A stretch of 64,000 nt of DNA from Vanessa cardui. Taxonomy: Eukaryota; Arthropoda; Insecta; Lepidoptera; Nymphalidae. Positions within the stretch are counted from its first letter, which is position 1. Every line of letters begins with the position of its first letter. The position numbers were made by a program, and so were the translations under genes. The stretch covers positions 11,906,501 to 11,970,500 of the forward strand of contig NC_061124.1 in assembly GCF_905220365.1 (NCBI RefSeq). The letters are read 5' to 3'. The notes below the pieces were generated by a model. The model worked only from the letters and a program-made list of their open reading frames with translations, was not told the DNA's origin and did no database searches. Shown in pieces: positions 53,208 to 63,119 of the stretch.

Positions 53208-53420
53208 ATTATAAATGTAAGAATAATCCTTCCTTTCACGTGGTCACGCTTAAATCGTTGACCGATTTAGATGACATTGGCTAAGGAGAAAGTTTGAGTC
53301 CCAGAGAGGACATCATTATTAACCCCTGGAGGGGTAAAATGACGGGGGGGCTTTATTTTGTTTGCTATGGGAAAATTTTATGAAATATGCGGGTAAAGCC
53401 GCAGATGTAGGTAGTACTTT
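53208..53420 (+). mobile_element. Helitron-like fragment
   Basis: TCATTATTATAAATGTAAGA, CCTTCCTTTCACGTGGTCAC, GTTGACCGATTTAGATGACA and the GC-rich end GCGGGTAAAGCCGCAGATG. GCGG...CCGC forms a short 3' hairpin; the final CTAG is altered to GTAG. Confidence 0.5.
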
Positions 53421-53455
53421 TAGATTGAAAGATTTCGCCTTCGTTTATTTTTTTC

Positions 53456-53742
53456 TTTTTCTTTTTTTTTATGGTATAGGTTGGCGGATTAGCATATGGG
53501 CTACCTGATGGTAAGTGATCACCATCACCCATATAGACAATGAACGTGTAAGAAATATTTATTCTTACATCGTCAATGCGCCACCAACCTTGGGAACTAA
53601 GTTGCTATGTCCCTTGTGCCCGTAGTTACACTGGCTCACTTACTCTTCAAACCGGAATATAAAAATACTGCGTACTGTTATTTAGCGGTACAATATGTGG
53701 TACCTACACTGGCGGGCTTGCACAAAGTCCTACCACCAAGAT
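53456..53742 (-). repeat. REP repeat, full length
   Basis: CTTTTTTTTTATGGTATAGG, GCATATGGGCTACCTGATGG, GCCACCAACCTTGGGAACTA, CAAACCGGAATATAAAAATA, GTGGTACCTACACTGGCGGG and CACAAAGTCCTACCACCAAG. A short internal deletion removes the ACTGATGAGTGG block. Confidence 0.85.
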
Positions 53743-53744
53743 GT

Positions 53745-55005
53745 ATTTTAAAACTTAACAGTTTTATTAATATAACTATTCCAGTGTAATATTAGCATAA
53801 GGGATGCATAACATGGTTGGCAACGGATTTCCGTCATTTTAGACACGAAGAACAAGGGAATTAAGGATGCGCTTGTGTTGCAGCATAGATATGAACACCG
53901 GTGCCAAAATTCCCTCAGTAAGATGATTGGCTGAGTATAGGCCAAGTGTATAACCGGTGCCTTTTGCGTTATCTAATACACCGCCAAAGACACTGTAAGT
54001 TTTAACCAATCAGAGCGATTTATTACGTTTTTAAAAAACTAATAAATCAATTTTCATGCTGCAATTTGATGATATATCTATAAGAGGAGTTCAACTTATT
54101 ATCAGGCATGATGATATTGGAAATTCAAAATAGTTCTAGTTGTTCTTTGTCTTATTGTCCTTTTCTTCCAACAACTGTCACTTTTTCGACTGTTATATTT
54201 TCTTCTACGTAATACAGATGTTGTTTCCACATATTATGTATATAATGATCGAGAAAATGATTAACTTATATTCCATTTTTAAATATGAAAGGCTAAATTT
54301 TGCACAAAACTGGGAGATTGTATTGACAGCTCATGGGATTCATATGAAGAAATTCCAGAGAATCGACTGAAAACAATCGAATCTTTATCACAAACTCGAA
54401 ATCTTTTATATAATGATACAATATTACAGAGCATAGCAATTGGGTTACGAATAACAATACAACGAGGCCTCCTCATTTTCGTCTCATAGTCATCCACTAA
54501 ACTAAACACTTCATGCCGTGTCAGATCGATTGTATCATAAATTAACTATGTCAGTTACAGTACGTAGGAGATTTATTGCGTTCGTAACAAACGTGTGATG
54601 TTCGATTCCACTATGATTGTTTCCGTTGGCAGTATTTCAAAGATAGATTGGAATTCAATATTAGTTACACATCGAGGTTCCTCTCTATTGTATAATATCG
54701 ATATTATTTCATCGATATCGATATTTTTCATTATATTATTGAATGTGTGTATAAATAGCTTGATGTTAACGTATTTGTAGAGGATATCAATGAAAATGAA
54801 TTTTAAATATACAAAACAATATGCCTGTATATTAATGAACAAAAAATAACATGACGTAATTATGAATTGCCATCAAATCACCTCCTTAAAAAAGTGGGAG
54901 TTATTTATTCAGTAGCTGGGTGGGTGTTAGCAAAGTAACAATAAATATTAATTTTTTTCGCACGGTAACAAAATAACAAAGAAAGTCGAACGTTTTTTTT
55001 TAATT
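53745..55005. other. Unassigned sequence
   Basis: Two minus-strand frames (54279-54509, 76 codons; 54573-54842, 89 codons) lie close together, but I recognise no domain, and stops separate them. CATCGATATCGATATTT near 54714 is a local palindrome. Confidence 0.35.
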
Positions 55006-55012
55006 AACACGG

Positions 55013-55348
55013 TTTTCAACCGACTTCCAAAAGGAGGAGGTTATCAATTCGTCTGTATTATTTTTTTTTTATTTTTTTTTTATGTTTGTTACCTCATTGT
55101 TTTTTGATAGATATACTGTAGGGTTTTATTGGCTGACACCGACTCCAAATATAACAATAATTATAACTACATGATATAATCGTTAATCGACTTTTAAGTA
55201 GTCTAATATTTTTCATTTCATTTAACTTAGGAAGACTTTAAAAAATATGTTGAATACGCAATTATTTTTATTACTTTTTCGTGCATATTCATTTGTTTTA
55301 AAATAGTGTTTTGTTTGAAGTCGGTTTTTCTTTTTGTTAAAATTTTTA
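55013..55348. mobile_element. FB element, internally deleted derivative
   Basis: Begins TTTTCAACCGACTTCCAAAA (tip of A'), runs through CTCCTCC-complement and the T-runs to GTTACCTCAT, then jumps at 55096/55097 to TGTTTTTTGATAGATATACT inside the B module and continues to GAAGTCGGTTTTTC and TTAAAATTTT. Both FB ends are kept while ~1.3 kb is lost. The two parental sequences share AT at the breakpoint. Confidence 0.88.
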
Positions 55349-55418
55349 TGAGTATGCTACAAAGAGAAAAAAGAGAAATGGATATCATTTCAATCAATTT
55401 ATAAGACATTACTCATTA

Positions 55419-55703
55419 TCTTTATATATAAAAAAATTGGAGTGTTTGTTTGTAATAATAAAACAATCCGTTTTTACTCAATGCATATGTATGTATGTTT
55501 ATGCATTGAGTAAAAAAGGATTATTTATTATACACGGTATATATACCAAAATAGCATTCCTTTCAATTTTTGTTTGTCTGTCTGTGGACCGATTTTGACG
55601 GAACTTTCACTCAGATAACTGATATAATAAGGAGTAACTTAGGCTACAATATTTATTTATTTTTGTTATATCCAAACGCATACAAGGTCACGGGCACAGC
55701 TAG
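55419..55703 (+). mobile_element. HL3 element with an internal hairpin
   Basis: TCTTTATATATAAAAAAATT, TGTCTGTCTGTGGACCGATT, ACTGATATAATAAGGAGTAA, CTTAGGCTACAATATT and CAAGGTCACGGGCACAGCTAG|T. Compared with 58681-58924 it carries an inverted copy of the ACTCAATGCATA block (hairpin 55465-55522). Confidence 0.65.
55465..55522. repeat. 23-bp hairpin within HL3
   Basis: Arms 55465-55487 (AATCCG...CTCAATGCATA) and 55500-55522 (TATGCATTGAG...AGGATT), one mismatch, 12-nt loop. The HL3 copy at 58681 has only the single-orientation block. Confidence 0.95.
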
Positions 55704-55704
55704 T

Positions 55705-56028
55705 TCATTTATAAAATTCGATAATGACATGAAAAAAGAAAATTCCAAATTAGTTTCATTAAAATAAGAAACGTACGTTAATTTATATCAGTATATCCTT
55801 TGCCTGTAATTGTATCCCGAGTCTCTACGAATAAACACAGCTGTTCAAATGTTAATTCAGTCGTGACCTCTTTATTAGACAACTCAGATATAGGATACAT
55901 TCATCCCTAACCTAACAAAATATGAATGGGATGAAAATAGGATTGGACGTGAATGGGGGTTTCAATAATTTTTAATGTATGTTTTGTAAAATGTCAATAG
56001 TTATTAATGAATGTTTTGTAATATGTCT
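55705..56028. other. Unassigned sequence
   Basis: No family or gene recognised. Confidence 0.35.
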
Positions 56029-56032
56029 TTGA

Positions 56033-56315
56033 GCTGAGATGCCCTGGTAGTTAGAACGCTTGCATCTTAACCGATGATTGCGAGTTCAAATCTAGGCAAG
56101 CACCACTGTATATGTGCTTAATTTGTGTTTATAATTCATCTCGTGCTCGCCGGAGATGGAAAAAATCGCGAGAAAACCTGCATGTGTCTAATTTTATCGA
56201 AATTCTGCCGCATTGGAACAGCGTGATGGAATATGTTCCAAAACCCTCTCCTTAATGGATGTGGAGGCCTTATCCCAGCAGTGGGAAATTTACAGGCTGT
56301 TTACTTATTTTACTT
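56033..56315 (+). mobile_element. S1 SINE, nearly full length
   Basis: GAGCTGAGATGCCCTGGTAG, TTGCATCTTAACCGATGATT, GAGTTCAAATCTAGG (B box eroded), CTCGTGCTCGCCGGAGATGG, GAAAACCTGCATGTG, GGAACAGCGTGATGGAATAT, GTGGAGGCCTTATCCCAGCA and TTTACAGGCTGTTTAC. No clear TSD. Confidence 0.88.
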
Positions 56316-56319
56316 ACTA

Positions 56320-57910
56320 CTTAACAATAGCCTTTTTACAAGAGCTTTGTTGTATAAACTTCTGTTTAGCCAATAGCTACGATTGATTTTAATTTTGGTA
56401 TACAAGTATATTGAGATAATTTTGACAGTGAATTTTTTATTGTTACATTTGTGTCTTTACAGACTTTATGGCCGTGCTTTGGTGTTTCTTTTTTTAATTT
56501 CGTTTTATTTTACTTTTGTAAGCTGCATGTTTTAGTACAAGGCAACATCACAATTTAAATACGATTATTTATCAGCTTCATTATTGTCGTATTTGTTTTC
56601 ACTTATGAATATAGAAGTATATATTAGTACTTATAAGTAAGACATAAAAATACGGATCAATCGGAGTACATCCGACGTTTCCCCATTTGTGAGACATTTT
56701 GAGTAGGCGTTCTATAGAACTTGCAATTAAATTTTAATTCACATATACTAACAACAAACCACATTATGCGTTGAAACATTGTGAAGGTCAATGACACATA
56801 GCAATGAAAAATTGTTCAAGGTCAGGGCTTTCACAGATAATTATAAAGCATAAAATAAGTTTTAACACAATGAATACACTGAAGAAATCATAGCCCAAAA
56901 ATAAAGTTTTTTTTTTGTTATACAATTTTGATCTCGTTATCTTATGACAAGACGGAGGTAAGATCTGATTTTTTCTTGCCTTATCTTTTCATATCTATAT
57001 CAAAGGATGATGAAATAATTGAACTAAACATTTGTTTTAATATTAAAGGGTCATAAATGAATTAAAAGCGCTTAAGACGTCAATCAACAATAATTACAGT
57101 TAATTGAGTACATTGCAAATTATAATACGAAATCGAATCCAGCAGTACTATTCTGGGGGAACTCACTTTGCATTTCACCCGTGAAATGTCGAAAACATGA
57201 TAACTTGTAAATTACTTGACAACGATGATACGCATTTTTAAATGTTCTAATTATAAATATCACAATAAAAAATTTAAACAACTGATTATTAAAGATTTTG
57301 TTCTATTATAAGAATCGATTTTGATTTCAGAGGACAGTTCTTACTTTCTTTACTTTGTGCTTGTGTTATTTACATGTGTGTGTGTTACGTAAGTGAGTTG
57401 TATATAGATAGGCTTATCAAATATTCCACCGCTGGAGAGTGAGACACTCGCCCTTCAACTTTAAAACACATTTTTATATGCGTGCTTAATATACAAATAT
57501 CATGGTCAATATCAGATATTACTCACTGACATTTCACGATCGTGTTCTAAGATGAGTTACGAGTTTGTTTACAGAATAGCTATGCTATTGGGACTTGTGT
57601 TCGAAGCGTGTAATTGAATGAAATGTGCATCATACGCTTCACGTCTCGCTCCCATCGCCATTAAGACGAGTGATGACAGTGTAGTGTTTTAGTGATGCGC
57701 ATCGATTGATATCGTTAGTGATGTGAGTTTACATATCGAATTGTCAATTTATTCATTAAATATGACAGCGAATCTAAATAAGAAATATCATTAATTTAAT
57801 TTTATATTCAAAAAGGTTCGTGTATTGGATTGATGATGACTACTATGTAGTGTGGAATTACTTCTGTAGGCGATCATTTATATGTTGTGGTATTTTATAC
57901 CGATTTGATT
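56320..57910. other. Unassigned sequence
   Basis: No family or gene recognised. 57600-57720 (CGCTTCACGTCTCGCTCCCA, GATGCGCATCGATTG) is slightly less A+T-rich but has no coding support. Confidence 0.35.
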
Positions 57911-57913
57911 TTA

Positions 57914-58098
57914 TACTAGTGATTGTCCACGTCTTCGCTTCCAATTTAGGATGTTGGTTATCATGTGTCAAGCAAAAAAGTAGCCTATGTCCTTTCTGGA
58001 GTTTGCTCCATACCAAATTTCATCAAATTGAGTTAAACGATTTGGACGTGATAGACCTACAGACAGAGTTACTTTCACATTTTTAATATGAATATAGA
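57914..58098 (-). mobile_element. HL1 Helitron-like element
   Basis: ACTAGTGATTGTCCACGTC, TTATCATGTGTCAAGCAAAA, AAGTAGCCTATGTCCTTTCT, CATACCAAATTTCATCAAAT and CCTACAGACAGAGTTACTTT. Another intact reference for the HL1 insertion site. Confidence 0.6.
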
Positions 58099-58110
58099 TT
58101 ACTTTACAAT

Positions 58111-58414
58111 TTGCTTCTATATTACGAGCCGAGATGGCCCAGTGGTTAGAACACGTGCATCTTAACCGATAATTTCGGGTTCAAACCCAGGCAACCACCA
58201 CTATAGATATGTGCTTAATTTTGTTTATAATTCGTCTTGTGAGGAAACCTGCATGTGTCTTATTTCATTGAAATTCTGACACATGTACATTCCACCAGCC
58301 CGCATTGGAAGAGCGTGGTGGAATATGTTCCAAGCCCTCTCCTTAATGGGAGAAGAGGCCGTTGGCCCAGCAACGGGAAATTTACAGGCTGTTACTTTAC
58401 TTGTTTCTATATTA
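58111..58414 (+). mobile_element. S1 SINE with 14-bp TSD (one mismatch)
   Basis: SINE about 58125-58400: CGAGCCGAGATGGCCCAGTG, B box GGTTCAAACCC, GAGGAAACCTGCATGTG, GGAAGAGCGTGGTGGAATAT, AATGGGAGAAGAGGCC and TTTACAGGCTGTTACTTTAC. TTGCTTCTATATTA (58111-58124) and TTGTTTCTATATTA (58401-58414) form the TSD. The CTCGGCGGTGAAGG block is deleted. Confidence 0.92.
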
Positions 58415-58680
58415 TTACAGTTCTGCATCTTTTTTTGTAAATAAAATATATTGTTTTGATTTTAACTTGCTCGATTAAAAGAACAATATATTATATAATT
58501 TAATTTCATGAAAATTAATTATTAAATAAGGCTACAAAACTTTTTGCTGAGACGAAACAATCGCCTGCTTTTCTCAGACCTGGACGTTTTAATTATGGAA
58601 CCGGTGAGAGTTTTATGCTTTGACAATTATATAGACAAAAGAGTTTTTAATGCATTGTCCATGCAAATATAATATAACAA

Positions 58681-58924
58681 TCTATACATATAATAAAATT
58701 GGAGTGTCTGCTTTTAATATTAAAATAGCACTTTTTACTCAATGCATATGTATGTATATAATTTTTGTCTGTCTGTCTGTTTGTTTGTTCCGGCTAATGT
58801 CTGGTACGGCTGGTCCGATTTTGATGGGATTTTTTTCTACCAGATAATATAAGAAGGAGTAACTTAGGCTAAAATAATATTTTCTTGTTAAATTCAATCG
58901 CGTACAAGGTCGCGGGCATAGCTT
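58681..58924 (+). mobile_element. HL3 Helitron-like element, full length
   Basis: TCTATACATATAATAAAATT, TTTTTACTCAATGCATATGT, TGTTCCGGCTAATGTCTGGT, ACTTAGGCTAAAATAATAT, GTTAAATTCAATCGCGTACA and AGGTCGCGGGCATAGCTTG. The terminal CTAG is mutated to CTTG. Left neighbour A, right neighbour T. Confidence 0.65.
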
Positions 58925-59209
58925 GTTTAGAAATAAAATAGATTTTAAGAAAACTGACACCGTATAAGCGTATACAATACCTTTTATTAAAGGGAAATAA
59001 AAGTACATAGTCCTATACACACTGCGTATATATTTAATAATACTAAGTCCCATAAGGATGAAGGTTCATAGAAATTACTTATAAGCAAACTTAGTCAGTG
59101 GAATAATTATGTTAACAGCATTTTATAACGGATTGTGTAAATTGAATGATTTATTACTTTTAAGTGAATTGACTATCCGACTGTATGTGGTAGTAGACAC
59201 TTCCATCGT

Positions 59210-59445
59210 TTTTTTTATACAATAGCCAATACCACCCGGTTGTAACTTGTCACCATCACGCATAAACATTGGTGCTGTAAGTAATAATGGCTATTCCTTA
59301 CAATGTGGTACCAACATTGAGAGCTAAGATGTTATGTCTCTTGTTCCTGTGGTTACACTGGGTCACTCACTCTGCAAATCGGAACACGGCAAGACTAAAT
59401 ATCGCTGGTCGTCTTGGACTTGCGCAAAGCCTTACCACTATGTAA
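59210..59445 (-). repeat. REP repeat, degraded
   Basis: TTTTTTTATACAATAGCC, AACTTGTCACCATCACGCAT, GGTGCTGTAAGTAATAATGG, GAGCTAAGATGTTATGTCTC, GGGTCACTCACTCTGCAAAT and GCGCAAAGCCTTACCACTAT. Confidence 0.65.
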
Positions 59446-59449
59446 GTAA

Positions 59450-60500
59450 ATTATCCATACATTATGACAATGGTCGTAAATATTTGTTATTTTGTTCAGA
59501 TGCAGGTGACTATTTCAAGATATCATGCTCATTGTACCTGAAAATATAATGGGTTATTCTTGCCAAAACAGCAATGATATGATACAGTTTATAAAGCTTT
59601 GTTTAGATTCACTTGTTTGGCTTAAATCTGACGCTCATAGGTCGCCGATTACGTCATCGGCTGCACCGACCAATAACCATTCAGATTGAAGCTAAATCAT
59701 TTAAGTTGAATCGTTTCAAGAGTGAATGTTGCTATATCGCAGTGCCGTCCCTCGTTTGTGACGTGAGGGTTGCAAAAAGTCCCGCCATTATCTTACAATA
59801 CATAGATCATCAGCTAATGACGTTTCACTGCAGGTCATTGGCCTTTCCGAAGATGCATCAAAATTCTTGGTTCTCAATTCTCGCTCACAAGGCTTCCTTA
59901 TCCAGTTGGGATCAAATTTCTTCAGTTCAATATTATACCTGGTTGGTTTTTCTGCATTTTCTGTCAATTTGGATGATTGCTAAATCACGACCAGTATAAT
60001 AAAGCTTACAGAAATAATCCTTATTTGGCATATGTTCATTTGTGCACTGATTTCTGCAATGATGTTAGGTTTTTTTATTAATAATATAGGAGTATTCAAG
60101 ATAATAAAGGAGTATACTTATATAACGATTCAGGAAAGATATAATTTGTAACAAAATTTATTCTTTGAATAATTAACTTTGAGCAATGTTACCCACATTG
60201 AGCGGAGTACTGCTGGGGGCAACGCATACTTTTCAGTCCAATATTTATATTGTCAGAGAATAAAACCCTCACTAGACTCGTTTGGATAGAATTGTTCAGA
60301 GATGCTTTGGGTTGACCACGGGCTCACCCTTGGTTAAAATTTTCATCGTATAGTTGATTTTTGATACCTATATTTAAAATTTCACTTATTGAAATATGAT
60401 GAACTTTTGAAAAAAATATGATTAGAAGGACAAAGTTTTTCAACTTTTGAATAACAAAAACAAATTACATATACATATTATTTTGGCTGTAGGGTCGTGT
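59450..60500. other. Unassigned, less A+T-rich interval with the longest frame
   Basis: 59613-59999 (+) is an open frame of 128 codons, the longest here, but its residues show no domain, the region has no second coding exon, and I recognise no family. GATTACGTCATCGG and CCGACCAAT at 59648-59680 look like CRE-like and inverted CCAAT motifs. A candidate regulatory stretch only. Confidence 0.3.
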
Positions 60501-60502
60501 GG

Positions 60503-60540
60503 AGTCACTTAGTAAACTTTTTGCCAGTTCTTCTCGGTAT
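60503..60540 (+). repeat. LT LINE tail fragment
   Basis: GAGTCACTTAGTAAACTTTT then TGCCAGTTCTTCTCGGTA matches the plus-strand LT block. Confidence 0.45.
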
Positions 60541-60544
60541 GTTG

Positions 60545-61528
60545 TTACACATGTTAGACGCCCTCAAAGATGCTTCTTGAGCCTTTTGACGACAGAAGTA
60601 GTAACTTAAGAAAAGCGTTTGTCCCGTTAGAGGCGGAAAACGGCTATTGCTGTGGGTTGGAGTGTAAGAGAAGGAGCCTATCTACTGTACCGCATGCGTA
60701 AGAGAAAGAGAAGCTATAAGAAGAGAAAGGGAAGGGAATAAGAAATTATCACTCAAATATTTTGATTTGGATTTTCATATTAACGGTGTCCTCAATCACC
60801 TATTCTACTAACATAAAGAAATATAAAGTATGCTGTTTAAGTGTTTATATATTTATTTACAAGTTCGATGAGTGAGCGAGACAGTTTCCATATTTACACT
60901 CACTGAAATATTTTTAAAATTCGAATGTAGGTTTAACTGGATGTGAACTGTATATTGAACGTTTTTCTGAATTGTTCTTAAAGTATTGTTTCGAGGAATT
61001 GAATACAAAATCTATATCGCGTTTGGAACTTGACACTTGTATCTCATACAGTCAAGCTGTAGTAACTGATATTAATGTTGTAATGTAATGTAATGTTGTG
61101 CTTGTATATTGTCCATATTATTAAAAAGTTGAAATTTTTATTCGCGTTGATAAAAGGAGTTTCTATATTTGATTGACTCAAAACTTTTCTTTGGAACAAT
61201 TAAAAAAAAAACATCTTCATTACTAACGGGTGAATCTCTGTAAATGTTGGTACTTTAAATAGATAGATCTATTTTGATACTTTAAATAGAGCGGTACTCG
61301 CGGTGGATTGATGATCGCGTCTTGAAATTGGAGGAACTGAAAATAATAGATATAAATGACTCCGGATAAGTTCCAATGTTTTCAGAGTGTCTGTATAGAT
61401 ACCGTACTGTATTAATAGATGTTTTAGATAGATAAATACTTCGATCTCAGTAACGTGCCTGTTTGGCAATAGTAATATTATTGTTTTTGAAGGTATAATA
61501 AATAATATATAATTACATAATCGAAGAT
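60545..61528. other. Unassigned sequence
   Basis: Purine-rich block at 60645-60740 (GTAAGAGAAGGAGCCTATCT, CGCATGCGTAAGAGAAAGAG) resembles the reverse complement of 14595-14690. GTAATGTAATGTAATG at 61079 is a short tandem repeat. No gene. Confidence 0.35.
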
Positions 61529-61529
61529 C

Positions 61530-61592
61530 GATCACAGTAGCTTATGGAGAGGCCTATGTCCAGCAGCGGACGAAAAAAGGCTGATGATGAAC
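61530..61592 (+). mobile_element. LR LINE 3' end
   Basis: AGTAGCTTATGGAGAGGCC, TATGTCCAGCAGCGGACG and GGCTGATGATGA: the usual C-terminal end (EAYVQQW-like in related LINEs) and GATGAT tail of a widespread lepidopteran LINE, here reduced to its last ~60 bp. Confidence 0.6.
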
Positions 61593-61761
61593 TACATAAC
61601 GAATTAAGTTCCGCGTAATCTTGTACGTACTTCATATTGTTGTTGCTTATTAATTAAAAAAAGGCGTCCATAATTATTATTTAAGCGTGTGAGAATTTGT
61701 AATTCTTCGACGTAGTTAAAAAAAAGTTAATTGCATACAAACAGTTAATACACTACATTAA

Positions 61762-61840
61762 TCTATATATAGACCTTCTAAAATTGGAGTATCTTTTTAT
61801 AATATTAACCTCTTTTATACATGGTATAATCAAAAAGAAA
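61762..61840 (+). mobile_element. HL3 5' fragment
   Basis: TCTATATATAGACCTTCTAA, AATTGGAGTATCTTTTTATA and ATACATGGTATAATCAAAAA. The remainder of the element is absent. Confidence 0.45.
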
Positions 61841-62054
61841 TAGATAGGGGACCCCGTTCCTCTCATCTACACGATTTTGAAGTTTATTAAAATATGTTTT
61901 AGCGGAGATGACTGTTGCCTAAAAAGATTACGTGTGGTAATAATTTAACAAACAAATGAATTTAACAAATATGATCTGTTAATAAGTTGAGGTATTTTAT
62001 TAATCAAATGATAAAGTAAGTAAAGTAGTTTTTCAGACTCTACCGGAGTTTATT

Positions 62055-62290
62055 AACATAACAATTAATAACATTAAATGCTTAAATATATATAAATATT
62101 AACTAAAACTAGCTACTGTTTAAATCTTGATCGCGTGTAATGGTGGCAAGAATGCTAGCAGCATTTCCCCGTTGAATCGCAATTCCGATCCTCTGGGCAA
62201 AAAACGAACCAGCCCTCCTGTCACCAGTGGAAGCAATGAGGCGAGGTGTTATACTATTGATAAATTCTGAGGTGTTATAACTTTGATAGT
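62055..62290 (-). mobile_element. LC LINE 3' end, best copy
   Basis: The minus-strand frame 62109-62306 reads 'TPRLIASTGDRRAG', then 'FFAQRIGIAIQRGNAAS' and ILATI before a stop, in line with the copy at 25216-25410. The 3' UTR on minus includes CTAGTTTTAGTTAATATTTA and ends in TGTTAATTGTTATG. No RT catalytic motifs remain because of 5' truncation. Confidence 0.55.
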
Positions 62291-62299
62291 AGTTTTTAA

Positions 62300-62720
62300 T
62301 ACACAAATTTCATATATATTGCCAACACATAATTCTTCATACAGGCTAAAAGTTCAAAACGACGCGTTTGAACTTGTATTATTCCATAAAGGCTCTCATG
62401 AAATAGACAACAACTATATTTTTATCATTCAAAACTTCCAAAAGTTAGATTCATGAAAAATATACGAGCGTTTTATAAATACAACACAAGGTAGAATAAC
62501 TCTATGTTTGACTCCGTTAATTTTGTTTAAATTAACTCCACGAACAAAGTAACCGCTGAAACAGTAAAACTATAGTAATAAGTTTATGAAGTACTAAGTT
62601 ATATGAGCTTATATTGCGAACTCGAGCGGGGTCGTATCTTATTATTTCGGTTTTAATTATTGCTTGTATTGTCATTGTTGTATGTTTAGGATTCTGGTGT
62701 CTCCACATACATATATTGGT
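62300..62720. other. Unassigned sequence
   Basis: No family or gene recognised. Confidence 0.35.
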
Positions 62721-62724
62721 GCAC

Positions 62725-62912
62725 CTTGATGGTAAGCACGGAGGTGAAGGAAAACATCGTAAGGAAACCTGCATGTGACTAATTTCAATGAAATTCTGCC
62801 ACATGTGTATCCAACCCCCATTAGTGCAGCGTGGTAGAATATCGTTCAAACTCTCACCTTGACGGAAGAGGAGGTCTTATCCCAGCAGTAGGAAATTTAC
62901 AGGCTGTTGTAG
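62725..62912 (+). mobile_element. S1 SINE lacking the tRNA-like head
   Basis: GGAGGTGAAGGAAAACATCG, AAGGAAACCTGCATGTGAC, CCACATGTGTATCCAACCCC, GTGCAGCGTGGTAGAATATC, AGGTCTTATCCCAGCAGTAG and TTTACAGGCTGTTGTAG. Confidence 0.8.
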
Positions 62913-62936
62913 ATGATACAAATTCAGCATATGAAA

Positions 62937-63116
62937 AATCAGTGGTGCTTTCCTGGGTTTTAACCCATAATCATCGAATATTTCCTTCATCGGCGAGCAC
63001 GACATGAATTATAAACACTAATAAAGCACATATATATAGTGGTGCTTGCCTGGATTTGAACCCGCAATCGTCGGTTAAGATGCACGCGATCTAACCATAG
63101 GACCATCTCAGCTCAT
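62937..63116 (-). mobile_element. Two S1 head fragments in tandem
   Basis: 62937-62980 (AATCAGTGGTGCTTTCCTGG, GTTTTAACCCATAATCATCG) and 62985-63116 (GGCGAGCACGACATGAATTA, GGTGCTTGCCTGGATTTGAA, CCCGCAATCGTCGGTTAAGA, GGACCATCTCAGCTC) are both minus-strand S1 heads. With the preceding plus-strand copy this makes an S1 cluster with opposing orientations. Confidence 0.75.
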
Positions 63117-63119
63117 CTG

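Noticed and set aside
54279..54842. Two neighbouring minus-strand frames as exons of a receptor-like gene
   Set aside because: No hydrophobic pattern or motif convincing enough, stop codons between them, and no further exons on either side.
59613..59999. 128-codon frame as a host gene
   Set aside because: No recognisable domain, no neighbouring exon and no supported start. Kept only as a low-interest finding.
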